From: Spirochaetes bacterium GWB1_60_80
Lineage (GTDB): Bacteria; Spirochaetota; Spirochaetia; Treponematales; UBA12059
NCBI GenBank assembly: GCA_001829185.1
Contig: MIAR01000023.1
Location: 62,001 to 126,000 of the forward strand
DNA length: 64,000 nt
Direction of reading: 5' to 3'
A program made the translations under genes and the position numbers. How positions within the stretch are numbered: the stretch's first letter is position 1; each line of letters begins with the position of its first letter. Shown one piece after another: positions 9,144 to 17,176 of this stretch. Under the pieces are notes generated by a model that did not search any database, was not told the DNA's origin, and saw nothing but the letters and a program-made list of their open reading frames with translations.

Positions 9144-10016
9144 ATGGAAGACCAGGCCCAGAAATTGCGCGAATTGATGAAAACCAAGCCCCAGACCAGC
9201 TCGGCGGCCGGAAGCAAAAAAACCAGGATCATCACGGTGGCCTCGGGCAAGGGTGGCGTCGGCAAGACCAATCTCTCGGTCAACCTGGCTATCGCCTACG
9301 CCAAGATCGGCAAGAAGGTAATCGTGATGGACGCCGACCTCGGACTGGCTAACGTCAACATCATGCTCAACGTCATTCCCAAGTTCAACCTCTACCATGT
9401 CATCCGCAAGCAGAAGACGATGCGCGAGATCATGATCGACACCGAATTCGGCATCCAGATCCTGGCCGGCGCCTCCGGCTTCTCCAAGATCGCCAACCTG
9501 TCCGAGGAAGAGCGGCAAAATTTTATAACCGAGCTGTACACCCTGTCCAATGCCGACATCATCATCATCGATACCAGCGCCGGCGTCTCCAGCAACGTCC
9601 TGTCCTTCATCGCGGCCGCCGACGACGCGGTCATTATCACGACCCCGGAACCGACCGCCATCACCGACGCCTACGGCATCATCAAGATCATCGCCACCGA
9701 GGTGGAGAATTTGAACATCAACCTCAAGCTGGTGGTCAACCGTGTCAAGAACGTCACCGAGGGACGCAAGATCGCCGAGCGCATCATCAATATTTCCGGC
9801 CAGTTCCTCAATCTCAAGGTCGACTATCTGGGCTGCATCTACGAGGATCCGATTGTCTCGGCCTCGGTCATCCGCCAGCGCCCCTTCATCGTCAACGACC
9901 CGAAATCCAAGGCCGCCATCTCGGTCCAGCACCTAGTGTCGCGGATTGAAAAAACCGAGTTCGCGGCCGAGCCAGGCGTCGCCAAGCTGATCCGTAAGTT
10001 GTTCGGCCGCGATTAA
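9144..10016 (+). CDS. flhG: MinD-like ATPase FlhG (FleN/YlxH), flagellar number regulator
   Basis: A ParA/MinD-superfamily ATPase that pairs with FlhF. The deviant Walker A box GKGGVGKTNLSVNLA begins near residue 35. VMDADLGLANVNIML and IIIIDTSAGVSSNVL follow as the switch motifs. The N terminus carries EDQAQKLRELM, matching the DQAxxLR motif by which FlhG stimulates FlhF GTPase activity. The C terminus (VAKLIRKLFGRD) resembles a membrane-targeting amphipathic helix. AGGACGGAGAAAG precedes the ATG. The stop codon falls in a short sequence resembling the end of repeat family A. Confidence 0.93.
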   Translation: MEDQAQKLRELMKTKPQTSSAAGSKKTRIITVASGKGGVGKTNLSVNLAIAYAKIGKKVIVMDADLGLANVNIMLNVIPKFNLYHVIRKQKTMREIMIDTEFGIQILAGASGFSKIANLSEEERQNFITELYTLSNADIIIIDTSAGVSSNVLSFIAAADDAVIITTPEPTAITDAYGIIKIIATEVENLNINLKLVVNRVKNVTEGRKIAERIINISGQFLNLKVDYLGCIYEDPIVSASVIRQRPFIVNDPKSKAAISVQHLVSRIEKTEFAAEPGVAKLIRKLFGRD

Positions 10017-10036
10017 CAGCTGGTTGAAAAAGCCGC
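10014..10036 (+). repeat. Possible solo terminal repeat of family A
   Basis: TAACAGCTGGTTGAAAAAG matches the family-A end TAACAGGTTGTTGAAAAAG with two differences, and also begins on a stop codon as at 38429. The following bases do not resemble family A, so this could be a decayed remnant or chance. Confidence 0.35.
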
Positions 10037-10126
10037 TTCCAGGATATCGAGGCGACGAAAAGTGGTTAAAACGATGGTTCGGGCCGCCTTTTGGCACGGT
10101 CTACCGGCCGCGACGGCAGTAAAAGC

Positions 10127-10155
10127 TTGACGAGAGCTCCGGTTATACCTTAATC
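10127..10155 (+). promoter_or_regulatory. Possible promoter for the 10162 gene
   Basis: TTGACG (10127-10132) lies exactly 35 bases before the ATG at 10162. The matching -10 site (TTAATC or TAATCT) is poor. It is listed because three other genes in the window show the same distance. Confidence 0.3.
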
Positions 10156-10161
10156 TAGGGT

Positions 10162-10983
10162 ATGGGAGGAACCGCAAGCTTGGATACCGGGGGGCGTGTC
10201 GCCATCTGGGCAGGGGGAGTGGCCTTTGTCCTTTCAATTTTGACAGCCATCTTCTCACGCATCTCCTTCGGTACGCTGGTGCTGCGGGCCGTCTTTTTCG
10301 GCTTACTGTTTGCGGCCCTCGGTTTCGGGGTCGTTCTTTTCCTACGCCGCTTCCTGCCCGAGCTTTTTGAGCCAGCTCACGATTCCGACAGTCTGGTGGC
10401 TGAACCTCCGGCCGGCGGCCGATTGGTCAATATTGTCCTGCCTGGCGACGCCGACGAAACGGCGGAGGGAGTAGAGGACGCTGATGACGCGGCCGACGGC
10501 GCTACAGCCTTCCCGATGGCCGAGCTGGAGGAGGTCGAGCCGGCCCGGGCTGACAGCCGCCGCCAGGCACCCCTGGCGGCGGCTGTCAGCCCGGCTAGTG
10601 GCACCAAGCCGTCCGGCAGCGGCGACTTCAGCGACTTGGCCAGAGAAGTCGGCAGCATACGACAGGCCGACCTGGCACCGGATCCGGCCTCGGCCACCAA
10701 CGGGCGGAACGGGTCTTCGGCCGTGCCCCGACCCCATGTTTCGGTCGACGACCTGGATGTGCTGCCGGATCTTGACGGCTTGAGCGACTCTTTTGCCGCC
10801 GCGCTGCCCGAATCGGCCAGTGACTTTTCCGATGACGATACCGATACCGATACCGATGTCCGGTATTCTTCCGGATCCTTCGCCGGCAGCCGTTCTTCGG
10901 GCGGTTCGGGCGGTGATAAGGAAGACCCTGCCGCCCTCGCCAAAGCAGTCCAAACTTTATTGCGCAGAGATCAGAAAGGGTAA
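10162..10983 (+). CDS. Membrane-anchored acidic protein between flhG and the flagellar sigma gene
   Basis: I do not recognise a family. Two membrane helices lie at about residues 12-60 (VAIWAGGVAFVLSILTAIF and LVLRAVFFGLLFAALGFGVVLFL). A long hydrophilic, acidic, low-complexity cytoplasmic tail follows, with DDDTDTDTDV and Ser/Gly runs. The short C-terminal helix AALAKAVQTLLRRDQ may be a binding site. Treponemes carry an uncharacterised gene at this place between flhG and the sigma factor, so a flagellar role is inferred from position only. An alternative start is TTG at 10180, nine bases after GGGAGGA. If the ATG is used, that Shine-Dalgarno lies inside the gene. Confidence 0.8.
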   Translation: MGGTASLDTGGRVAIWAGGVAFVLSILTAIFSRISFGTLVLRAVFFGLLFAALGFGVVLFLRRFLPELFEPAHDSDSLVAEPPAGGRLVNIVLPGDADETAEGVEDADDAADGATAFPMAELEEVEPARADSRRQAPLAAAVSPASGTKPSGSGDFSDLAREVGSIRQADLAPDPASATNGRNGSSAVPRPHVSVDDLDVLPDLDGLSDSFAAALPESASDFSDDDTDTDTDVRYSSGSFAGSRSSGGSGGDKEDPAALAKAVQTLLRRDQKG

Positions 10984-10989
10984 GCGTCG

Positions 10990-11778
10990 ATGAATAATTC
11001 CCTTTTGGAAACCCGAAGCGAGGAAGAGCTCTGGGCTTCATACAAAAAGAAACGCGACCCGCTTATCCGGGAAGCCTTTATCAAGCAATACGCCCCGCTG
11101 GTAAAGTATGTCGCCGGCCGGGTAGCCGCAAACATGCCTCAATCGGTCGAATTCGACGACTTGGTCGGTTTTGGGGTATTCGGCTTAATCGATGCCATCG
11201 ACAAGTTTGACCCCGAAAAGAACGTTAAATTCAAGACTTATGCCGTAACCAGGATCCGTGGCGCCATCTTCGACGAATTGCGCAGCATCGACTGGGTGCC
11301 GCGCTCGGTGCGCCAGAAATCACGCGAAATCGAGGACGCCATCGTTACCGTCGAGTCCAAGTTGGGTCGGCCGGCCACGGACAGCGAAATCGCCAATGCC
11401 ATGGGCGTCAGCGAGGACGACTTTGCCCGCACTATGATGAAGATATCCAGTACCTCCATCTTGTCATTGAATGATGTCTGGTATTCGGCCGATGACAGCG
11501 ATAAAATCTCGATTGGCGACAGTATCGAAAGCCCGGTTAGCCTGAACCCCGACGCGGTTATCGAGCGTGAGGAAATTAAACGCGTTATTGTCCTGGCTAT
11601 TCAGGAACTGCCGGAAAAAGAAAAGAAGGTGCTGGTACTCTATTATTATGAGGATCTGACCCTCAAAGAAATCGGCAAGGTTCTCGATGTCACCGAGTCG
11701 CGCATTAGCCAATTGCACACCAAGGCTATCCTGCGGCTGCGCGCCAAACTGACCAATGTCCGGAAGGGCATAGTCTAG
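10990..11778 (+). CDS. fliA: Flagellar RNA polymerase sigma factor (FliA/WhiG, sigma-28)
   Basis: This sigma factor directs late flagellar and chemotaxis genes. Region 2 is clear ([49 protein letters not shown]), region 3 follows ([20 protein letters not shown]), and region 4 shows [19 protein letters not shown] and [20 protein letters not shown]. Its 262 residues are normal. AAAGGG lies nine bases before the ATG. The stop directly abuts the next gene. In T. pallidum the orthologue is called WhiG/RpoF. Confidence 0.96.
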   Translation: MNNSLLETRSEEELWASYKKKRDPLIREAFIKQYAPLVKYVAGRVAANMPQSVEFDDLVGFGVFGLIDAIDKFDPEKNVKFKTYAVTRIRGAIFDELRSIDWVPRSVRQKSREIEDAIVTVESKLGRPATDSEIANAMGVSEDDFARTMMKISSTSILSLNDVWYSADDSDKISIGDSIESPVSLNPDAVIEREEIKRVIVLAIQELPEKEKKVLVLYYYEDLTLKEIGKVLDVTESRISQLHTKAILRLRAKLTNVRKGIV

Positions 11779-13758
11779 ATGGCCAGCCGGATCGGCATGG
11801 AAGCCGTGCGCGAGTTGATGCGCCGCTACCTGGACGAAGATGGCGAAAAACGTACCATAGAAGCCGACGGTCTTACCTTGGAAGAAGCCTTGGAAAGCGC
11901 GTCCGTCCAGCTGGAATGCTCGATCGGCCGCTTGGAGTACGAGATCCAGGAACGGGGCGCCGCCGGCTTCGCCGGATTCGGTAAAAAAAAATGGAAGATT
12001 ACGGCCCACGAAACGGCCAGCAAGAAAAAGGTCGAAGCCGTAAAGACCGAGGATTTCTCGCTCGACCTCGATGATGTAGCCGATGCCCTGCCGATCATCA
12101 AGGACAAGGATGGTCAGGCCTATGTCCGCTTGGCCAACGAAGGCGCGCTACTCAAGATTGCGCCACCGGTCGGGCGCGGCAAGAAAGTCACCGAGAAGCG
12201 GGCCGTCGAGAAGCTGCACATGCGCGCCGTCCACGATTTCGACGAGGCCTACGTGCGGGAAATGGTTAAGGCGGCCAACGGCGAATGGGCGAGGGTGGGC
12301 AGCTTTATTGCCAATCCGGCGGCTGACGCCCTGCTGACGGTCGACGTCGGCGCCCAGGACATGGAGGCCCGAGTCATTCTGACGCCGCCGCAACCGGGGG
12401 GCAGCGATCTGTCCGGCGATACCATCCGCGCCTACCTGCGTAACAGCAAAGTGGTATTCGGCGTCTTGGAAGACGCCATCCAGGAGCTGGAGGACGCGCC
12501 GCGCTACAAGGAACCGGTATTGGTAGCGGCCGGCCAGAAACCGCAAAACGGCCAGGACGCCTCCATCCAGTTCTTCTTTGAGACCGACAAGACCAAGCTG
12601 CACCTGGAAGAGAAGAATGGCAAGGTTGACTACAAGGAACTGCAGCTGGTTCAGAACGTCATGGAAGGCCAGCCCCTGGCCAAGAAAATGCCGGCCAAGC
12701 AAGGCGTCGCCGGGCGGACGGTGACCGGCAAGGTTCTGGCGGCCAAGAACGGCAAGGACATTCCGATGCCGGTCGGCAAAAACGTCAAGGTTTCCAACGA
12801 CGGCTTGACCATGCTGGCCGAGGTCAACGGCGAGGCTAATTTCCTGAACAACAAGATCAACGTCGAGACCGTCTACACCATCAACGGCGACATCGACCTG
12901 AAAACCGGTAATAAATTCTTCCTCGGCACTATCATCGTGCTGGGCAACGTGGCCGACGGCTTTTCGGTCAAGGCTACCGGCAATATCGAGATCAAGGGCA
13001 ACGTCGGCAAGGCCGAAATCAGCGCCGAAGGCGATATCGTGGTGCACCAAGGTATCACCGGCAAAGGCGGCGGCAGCATCACGGCCGGCAAGAACGTTTG
13101 GGCCAAATTCATCGAGAACGCCAACGTGGTAGCCAGCGACAGCGTCATCGCCACCCAAAGCATCGTCAACTCCGAGATCGTGGCCGACAAACGCATCATC
13201 TGCTTCGGCGGCAAGAATTCAACCATTGTCGGCGGCCGTTACCGGGCCTGCGAGGAGATCAGTTCCAAGATCATTGGTTCCCCGACCGGCGGCGCCGAGA
13301 CGCTGCTCGAGGTCGGCACCGATCCCAAGAGTAAGTCCCGGCTGGATGAACTGGACGCCAAGATCAAACAGTTCGAGAAGGTGATCGACGAACTGGAAAA
13401 GAACATCAGCGTCCTCAACGACATGAAGAAGCAACGCAAGACCCTGACCGAGGAAAAAGAAGCCTTGCTCGGCGACTTCATGCTCAAGAAACAGGACGCC
13501 GACGCCGAATTGGAAGCCATGAGGGCGGAGTACAACTCGATTTTAAGCTATCTTAACAACCTCAAGGTCAAGGGTAAGGTTTCCGTCTCCGGCAAGATTT
13601 ATCCGGGCACCAAGATAACCATCAAGGATATCCGCGAAGAAATCAAGAACGAGCACAAGGCTATCACCTTCTTCCTTGAGAACATGATGATCAAGACCAC
13701 CAAGTACCAGGAACCCGATGAGGATTTCCTCAAGAAGGGACCGGGCGATGTCCATTAA
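11779..13758 (+). CDS. FapA-family (DUF342) protein with N-terminal Jag-N domain
   Basis: Residues about 5-60 form a Jag-N-like domain (GLTLEEALESASVQLECSI, then a GFAGFGKKKWKI stretch). Residues about 130-490 are the FapA/DUF342 region, with the polar beta-helix-like repeats GNIEIKGNVGKAEISAEGDI and GITGKGGGSITAGKNVWAKF. Residues about 515-600 form a coiled coil. Bacterial FapA-like proteins have been linked to polar kinase localisation and flagellar control, but the biochemical function is unsettled. The gene starts at the base after the sigma-factor stop, with GGAAGGG upstream, and overlaps the next gene by 11 bases, so it belongs to the same operon. Confidence 0.85.
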   Translation: MASRIGMEAVRELMRRYLDEDGEKRTIEADGLTLEEALESASVQLECSIGRLEYEIQERGAAGFAGFGKKKWKITAHETASKKKVEAVKTEDFSLDLDDVADALPIIKDKDGQAYVRLANEGALLKIAPPVGRGKKVTEKRAVEKLHMRAVHDFDEAYVREMVKAANGEWARVGSFIANPAADALLTVDVGAQDMEARVILTPPQPGGSDLSGDTIRAYLRNSKVVFGVLEDAIQELEDAPRYKEPVLVAAGQKPQNGQDASIQFFFETDKTKLHLEEKNGKVDYKELQLVQNVMEGQPLAKKMPAKQGVAGRTVTGKVLAAKNGKDIPMPVGKNVKVSNDGLTMLAEVNGEANFLNNKINVETVYTINGDIDLKTGNKFFLGTIIVLGNVADGFSVKATGNIEIKGNVGKAEISAEGDIVVHQGITGKGGGSITAGKNVWAKFIENANVVASDSVIATQSIVNSEIVADKRIICFGGKNSTIVGGRYRACEEISSKIIGSPTGGAETLLEVGTDPKSKSRLDELDAKIKQFEKVIDELEKNISVLNDMKKQRKTLTEEKEALLGDFMLKKQDADAELEAMRAEYNSILSYLNNLKVKGKVSVSGKIYPGTKITIKDIREEIKNEHKAITFFLENMMIKTTKYQEPDEDFLKKGPGDVH

Positions 13759-14092
13759 GCCGCTGGACCTGCAAACCTTATTCATGCAAATGGGGCACGT
13801 CCATCGGCAACAGGCGGCCGAAAAGGATACGGCAGCCAACGGCGAGGCCTTCCGCCGGGCGGAAGCCATGAAAAAGGACGACAAGGAAGCCCGGACGGTG
13901 CACGGCAAGGACGACAGCGATTTGGAATCCGATCAGGTCAAATCGTCAACCGAGAAGGAAGATACGCCCTTCTATCAAGCGCCGCCGCCGCCGGCCGACA
14001 AGGCCAAACCGGCCGAATCCGAAGCGCCGCCCGACGATAAAGAAGTGGTGCGTGATCCGCGGCTTGGCAGCAAGATCGACATTTCGGGATAG
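13748..14092 (+). CDS. Small conserved treponemal hypothetical protein
   Basis: The 114-residue product begins MSIKPLDLQTLFMQMGHVHR, a helix-prone segment. A Lys/Asp/Glu-rich part and a Pro-rich segment (PFYQAPPPPADKAKP) follow. It has no signal peptide and no membrane helix. I know no function. The start lies inside the end of fapA (11-base overlap) and the stop is three bases before the next start, so it is translated with its neighbours. Confidence 0.75.
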   Translation: MSIKPLDLQTLFMQMGHVHRQQAAEKDTAANGEAFRRAEAMKKDDKEARTVHGKDDSDLESDQVKSSTEKEDTPFYQAPPPPADKAKPAESEAPPDDKEVVRDPRLGSKIDISG

Positions 14093-14095
14093 GAT

Positions 14096-14869
14096 GTGAC
14101 AGGCTTGCTCGTCTCCGTAGGCATACAACTCGTGTTCTGCGTCGTGGTCGTCATCTGGCTGCGCTACCAGACCAGGCGCCATTTTTCCAGCAACGCCACC
14201 ATCGATAGCGTTCGGCAGGAAGTCAACAGCCTGCTGGTGGAACTCGACGCCAGCGCCGAGCGCAATATAAATATTATCGAGGATCGCATCCAGCAACTGC
14301 GCGCCGCGACGGCCGAGGCGGACCGCAAGTTGGCCGTATTGCTGCAGGAGACGCGTAACCGCCAGCTGGAAGGCGGCGTCTACAATCGGCTGGGCCAGTT
14401 GCACGGCCGCAGTACTCAGGATGGAGCGCCCGCAGCGAACGGGCCAGCCGAAAGGCCCGTGACCAGCCAGAGCGCGGCCGACCGGTCTGCGCAACAGCCA
14501 GCCGCGCCGCGGTCGGCCGCGCCGCGGTCGGCCGCGCCGCGGTCGGCCGCGCCATATTCCTTCGGGCAAAATCTGTCGGCTGACGGCCGGTCGCCGAACC
14601 AGGCCACCGACCTCCCGGCTGTCGAGGCTGTCGCAGCCCGGCTGCCCAACGCCGTCGGCCGAGACACCAGCGATGGCGAGGCGGTGCCTTTTATCCACCT
14701 GTCCGGCAATACCATCCAGACCGAGGCCAGCTTCGTCGACCGGGTGCTGGATCTGCACAAGCGCGGATTCTCACCCGACATCATTGCCGCCAAGACCAGG
14801 GCTACCGTCGCCGAGGTGGACATCGTCGTATCGATGGACAAGCTGCGCAATGGCGGCGGAGACGGCTGA
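14096..14869 (+). CDS. Membrane-anchored coiled-coil protein with AAPRS repeats
   Basis: GTG start preceded by GGGATAGGA. One membrane helix (LLVSVGIQLVFCVVVVIWL) is followed by a coiled coil at about residues 40-90, then a disordered Ala/Pro/Arg/Ser stretch with three copies of AAPRS. A conserved C-terminal motif follows: VLDLHKRGFSPDIIAAKTRA then VAEVDIVVSMDKL. That motif has the form of a short helix-turn-helix seen at the end of several single-pass membrane proteins near flagellar genes (DUF6115-like). The exact family is uncertain. It lies in the same operon as fapA. Confidence 0.75.
   Translation: MTGLLVSVGIQLVFCVVVVIWLRYQTRRHFSSNATIDSVRQEVNSLLVELDASAERNINIIEDRIQQLRAATAEADRKLAVLLQETRNRQLEGGVYNRLGQLHGRSTQDGAPAANGPAERPVTSQSAADRSAQQPAAPRSAAPRSAAPRSAAPYSFGQNLSADGRSPNQATDLPAVEAVAARLPNAVGRDTSDGEAVPFIHLSGNTIQTEASFVDRVLDLHKRGFSPDIIAAKTRATVAEVDIVVSMDKLRNGGGDG
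14501..14553 (+). repeat. 15-bp tandem repeat within coding sequence
   Basis: Three exact copies of gccgcgccgcggtcg (14501-14545) and half of a fourth. Each unit encodes AAPRS and keeps frame, so copy-number changes would alter the length of the disordered linker rather than switch the gene off. Confidence 0.9.
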
Positions 14870-14873
14870 GATC

Positions 14874-16541
14874 ATGCACGGCATCATCGGCATCGACTTC
14901 GGCACCACCAACACGCTGTGCGCCTGGTACGACGGCGAGACCGTCCTGGTTCTGCCCAATGACCGCGGCGAACGACTCACCCCGACCGTCTTCGCGCTGA
15001 GCGAATCCGGCGAGGAGCTGGTCGGCGCCTCCGCCCGCAACCAGGCGCTGGCCGATCCGGCTTCGGCCTTGGCCGGCGTGAAGCGTTTGCTGGGCGCTAC
15101 CGACAGCGTTAGCCTGTCCGGTCGGCCGATGCCGGTGGTGGAAGTGGCGGCGGCCATCATCCGCAAGGTTCGCCAGGATGCCGAAGCCTTCCTCGGTCTT
15201 GATATCCGGGAGGCCGTGATCACCGTTCCCGCCCGCTTTTCCGATCCCCAACGCCGGGCGGTGCGGGCCGCCGCCAGCCTGGCCGGGCTCAAGACGGCGC
15301 GCATCCTGAATGAGCCGACCGCCGCGGCTCTGGCCAAGAGCTGGGCCTCCATCAAGGATGTGGTCAGCGGGCGGGTGCTGGTCTACGATTTTGGCGGTGG
15401 AACCTTCGACGTTACCGTCCTGTCCATGGCCGACGAAGCCTGCCAGGTGTTGGCCTCGGAGGGGGACGCCGCGCTGGGCGGCATGGATATCGACGCCTTA
15501 TTGTTCGACCATGTCCAGGCGGCCTTCCAAGCCGGCTTTGGGGTCGATGTCCGGGCCGACCCTTATCTGGCCCGCCACGTGGCCGACCTGTGCGAGCGCG
15601 CCAAGATCGAACTGTCCACCAGGCTGGAAACGGTCATCGCCGTGCCGTTTGTACGTGGCGCCGACGGGTTGTCGCATCCCAAGTTAAATGTCAGCCGAAC
15701 CACCCTGGAAGGCCTGATTGGGCCGATTATCGACCGCTCTATCGCCTTGACCGCAAAGGTGCTCAAAGAAACCGGTTTATCGGCCGACGCTATTGATGTG
15801 CTGATCCTGTCCGGCGGCTCGAGTCGCATTCCGCTGGTCGCCGAGCGCTTACGGGCTTGCGGGCTTAAGGCGGCCGACGCCAGGGTTAACCCCGAGGAAG
15901 TGGTCGCCATCGGCGCGGCCATCGAGGCCGCCCGCCTGCAAAAGCGCCTGCCCGGGTTTTCCTTCACCGATGTCTGCTCGCGGGCCTTTGGCCTGGAGAT
16001 CGAGGATGGCAGCTTCGTGCCAATCCTGCCTAAAAATACCGCCTTGCCGGCGCGACGCAAGAGGGAGTTTACGACTGTGGAGGATTTCCAGACCGCCGTC
16101 GAGATCCATGTCCTGCAAACCGCCTCGTTGACTGACGACCAGGCCGTTTCGGTCGGCAAGTTTCTGCTGCCGGGCATCCGCAAGGCCAGGAAGGGGCAAG
16201 CCCGCATCGAGATCGATTTTTTCATCGACGAAAGCGACATCCTCAAGGTTAAGGCGCGCGACCTGGATAGCGGCGTCGAGCAATCGGTGGTTTTCTACGA
16301 AGGCCTGGAGGAGAGCCTGCCGCCCCTGCAGCGACTGACCCTGCTGATGCATCGCCTGCAGGCCGCGTCGGCCGCCTTGAACCTGGATTCGGCCATGGCG
16401 CAGGAAATCAAGGAGCTGGGCGGACAGACCGAGGCCTGCCTGTCCGCCGCCGACCGCGAGCGCGCCGTCCAGTTGACCGCGCTGGTGGAGAGTCTGCTGG
16501 CCGATCTGGCCGCTCGGGCCGCTACCGGGATAGGCGCATGA
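14874..16541 (+). CDS. Short Hsp70 (DnaK-like) chaperone
   Basis: The ATG at 14874 gives MHGIIGIDFGTTNTLCAWYD, the canonical Hsp70 phosphate-1 motif. ITVPARFSDPQRRAVRAAA, LNEPTAAALA and VYDFGGGTFDVTV follow, and the connect-2/adenosine motif is LSGGSSRIPLV. The substrate-binding beta-domain is present (ILPKNTALPARRKREFTTV onward). The helical lid is short and the DnaK-type tail is absent: 555 residues against about 610-640 for housekeeping DnaK. This is therefore a specialised paralogue of the HscA-like kind, not the heat-shock DnaK. It shares an operon with flagellar-cluster genes and overlaps its probable J-partner (ATGA). Confidence 0.9.
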   Translation: MHGIIGIDFGTTNTLCAWYDGETVLVLPNDRGERLTPTVFALSESGEELVGASARNQALADPASALAGVKRLLGATDSVSLSGRPMPVVEVAAAIIRKVRQDAEAFLGLDIREAVITVPARFSDPQRRAVRAAASLAGLKTARILNEPTAAALAKSWASIKDVVSGRVLVYDFGGGTFDVTVLSMADEACQVLASEGDAALGGMDIDALLFDHVQAAFQAGFGVDVRADPYLARHVADLCERAKIELSTRLETVIAVPFVRGADGLSHPKLNVSRTTLEGLIGPIIDRSIALTAKVLKETGLSADAIDVLILSGGSSRIPLVAERLRACGLKAADARVNPEEVVAIGAAIEAARLQKRLPGFSFTDVCSRAFGLEIEDGSFVPILPKNTALPARRKREFTTVEDFQTAVEIHVLQTASLTDDQAVSVGKFLLPGIRKARKGQARIEIDFFIDESDILKVKARDLDSGVEQSVVFYEGLEESLPPLQRLTLLMHRLQAASAALNLDSAMAQEIKELGGQTEACLSAADRERAVQLTALVESLLADLAARAATGIGA

Positions 16542-17164
16542 CAACCGATGCCTGCTATACCGTGCTGGGCTTAAACCGCGACGCGCCGTCGGCCGAAATC
16601 CGCAAGGCCTATCGCAACCTGTCGCTCAAGCTGCACCCTGACGCCTCGGGTAGCCCTGCCACGGCCGGCGGCTTCAGCCGGGTGCAGCGCGCCTACAAGA
16701 TACTCACCGCCCGGAAGATTGGCGACCGGGCGCCGGCGCGGCCGACAAGGCTGCCCAGCCTGCCGGCCGCGGCGCTGGGGGACGTTTTCTCGCTCGGGGG
16801 GCTGCTCGTCTCGCACCGGGACGCCGCCACGCGGGCCGAGGCGGCCAAGCAGCTTGGCCTGTCCGGCAAGCGCTCGGTTTGGGTGTTCTTGCGGCGCGGG
16901 CTCTATGACGCTGACGAACGGGTGCGCTGTTCCTGCGTGCGTGCCGCCGCGGTGCTCGGCTTGGCCCAGGGGGGGGCGGAGATCGCCAGCGCTTGGCAGG
17001 CCTGCAGCCTGGCTTGCCGCAAAGCCATGCTGCGCATCGCCGAGGCCACGGTGGCCAGTATTCTCCTGCCAGCCCTGAAGGCCGCCCTGCGGGCCGAGGA
17101 ACCCGAGTTGCGCCTCCAAGCCATCCGCATCATGCGCGAGTACCAAGACCAGCCGTCGTCATGA
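16538..17164 (+). CDS. J-domain protein with HEAT-like C-terminal region
   Basis: Residues 4-60 are a J domain with the essential HPD motif (SLKLHPDASG) and helix II/III pattern (IRKAYRNLSLK, FSRVQRAYKIL). It lacks the Gly/Phe region, zinc centre and client-binding domain of DnaJ. Residues about 80-205 form helical HEAT-type repeats (RAEAAKQLGLSGKR, RVRCSCVRAAAVLGL, LRLQAIRIMREY). The start overlaps the Hsp70 stop, so the two very probably work together, with the HEAT region choosing the client. The gene ends 12 bases before the convergent regulator gene. Confidence 0.85.
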   Translation: MTTDACYTVLGLNRDAPSAEIRKAYRNLSLKLHPDASGSPATAGGFSRVQRAYKILTARKIGDRAPARPTRLPSLPAAALGDVFSLGGLLVSHRDAATRAEAAKQLGLSGKRSVWVFLRRGLYDADERVRCSCVRAAAVLGLAQGGAEIASAWQACSLACRKAMLRIAEATVASILLPALKAALRAEEPELRLQAIRIMREYQDQPSS

Positions 17165-17176
17165 CCGCCGGGAGGC

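Noticed and set aside
10093-10110. Possible sigma-54 site TGGCACGG upstream of the 10162 gene
   Set aside because: The -24 half is good, but there is no TTGC at the required spacing (GGTCTAC follows).
10121-10148. Possible sigma-28 promoter TAAA-N14-TCCGGTTA
   Set aside because: Only five of eight -10 bases match and the spacing is off by one; too weak to call.
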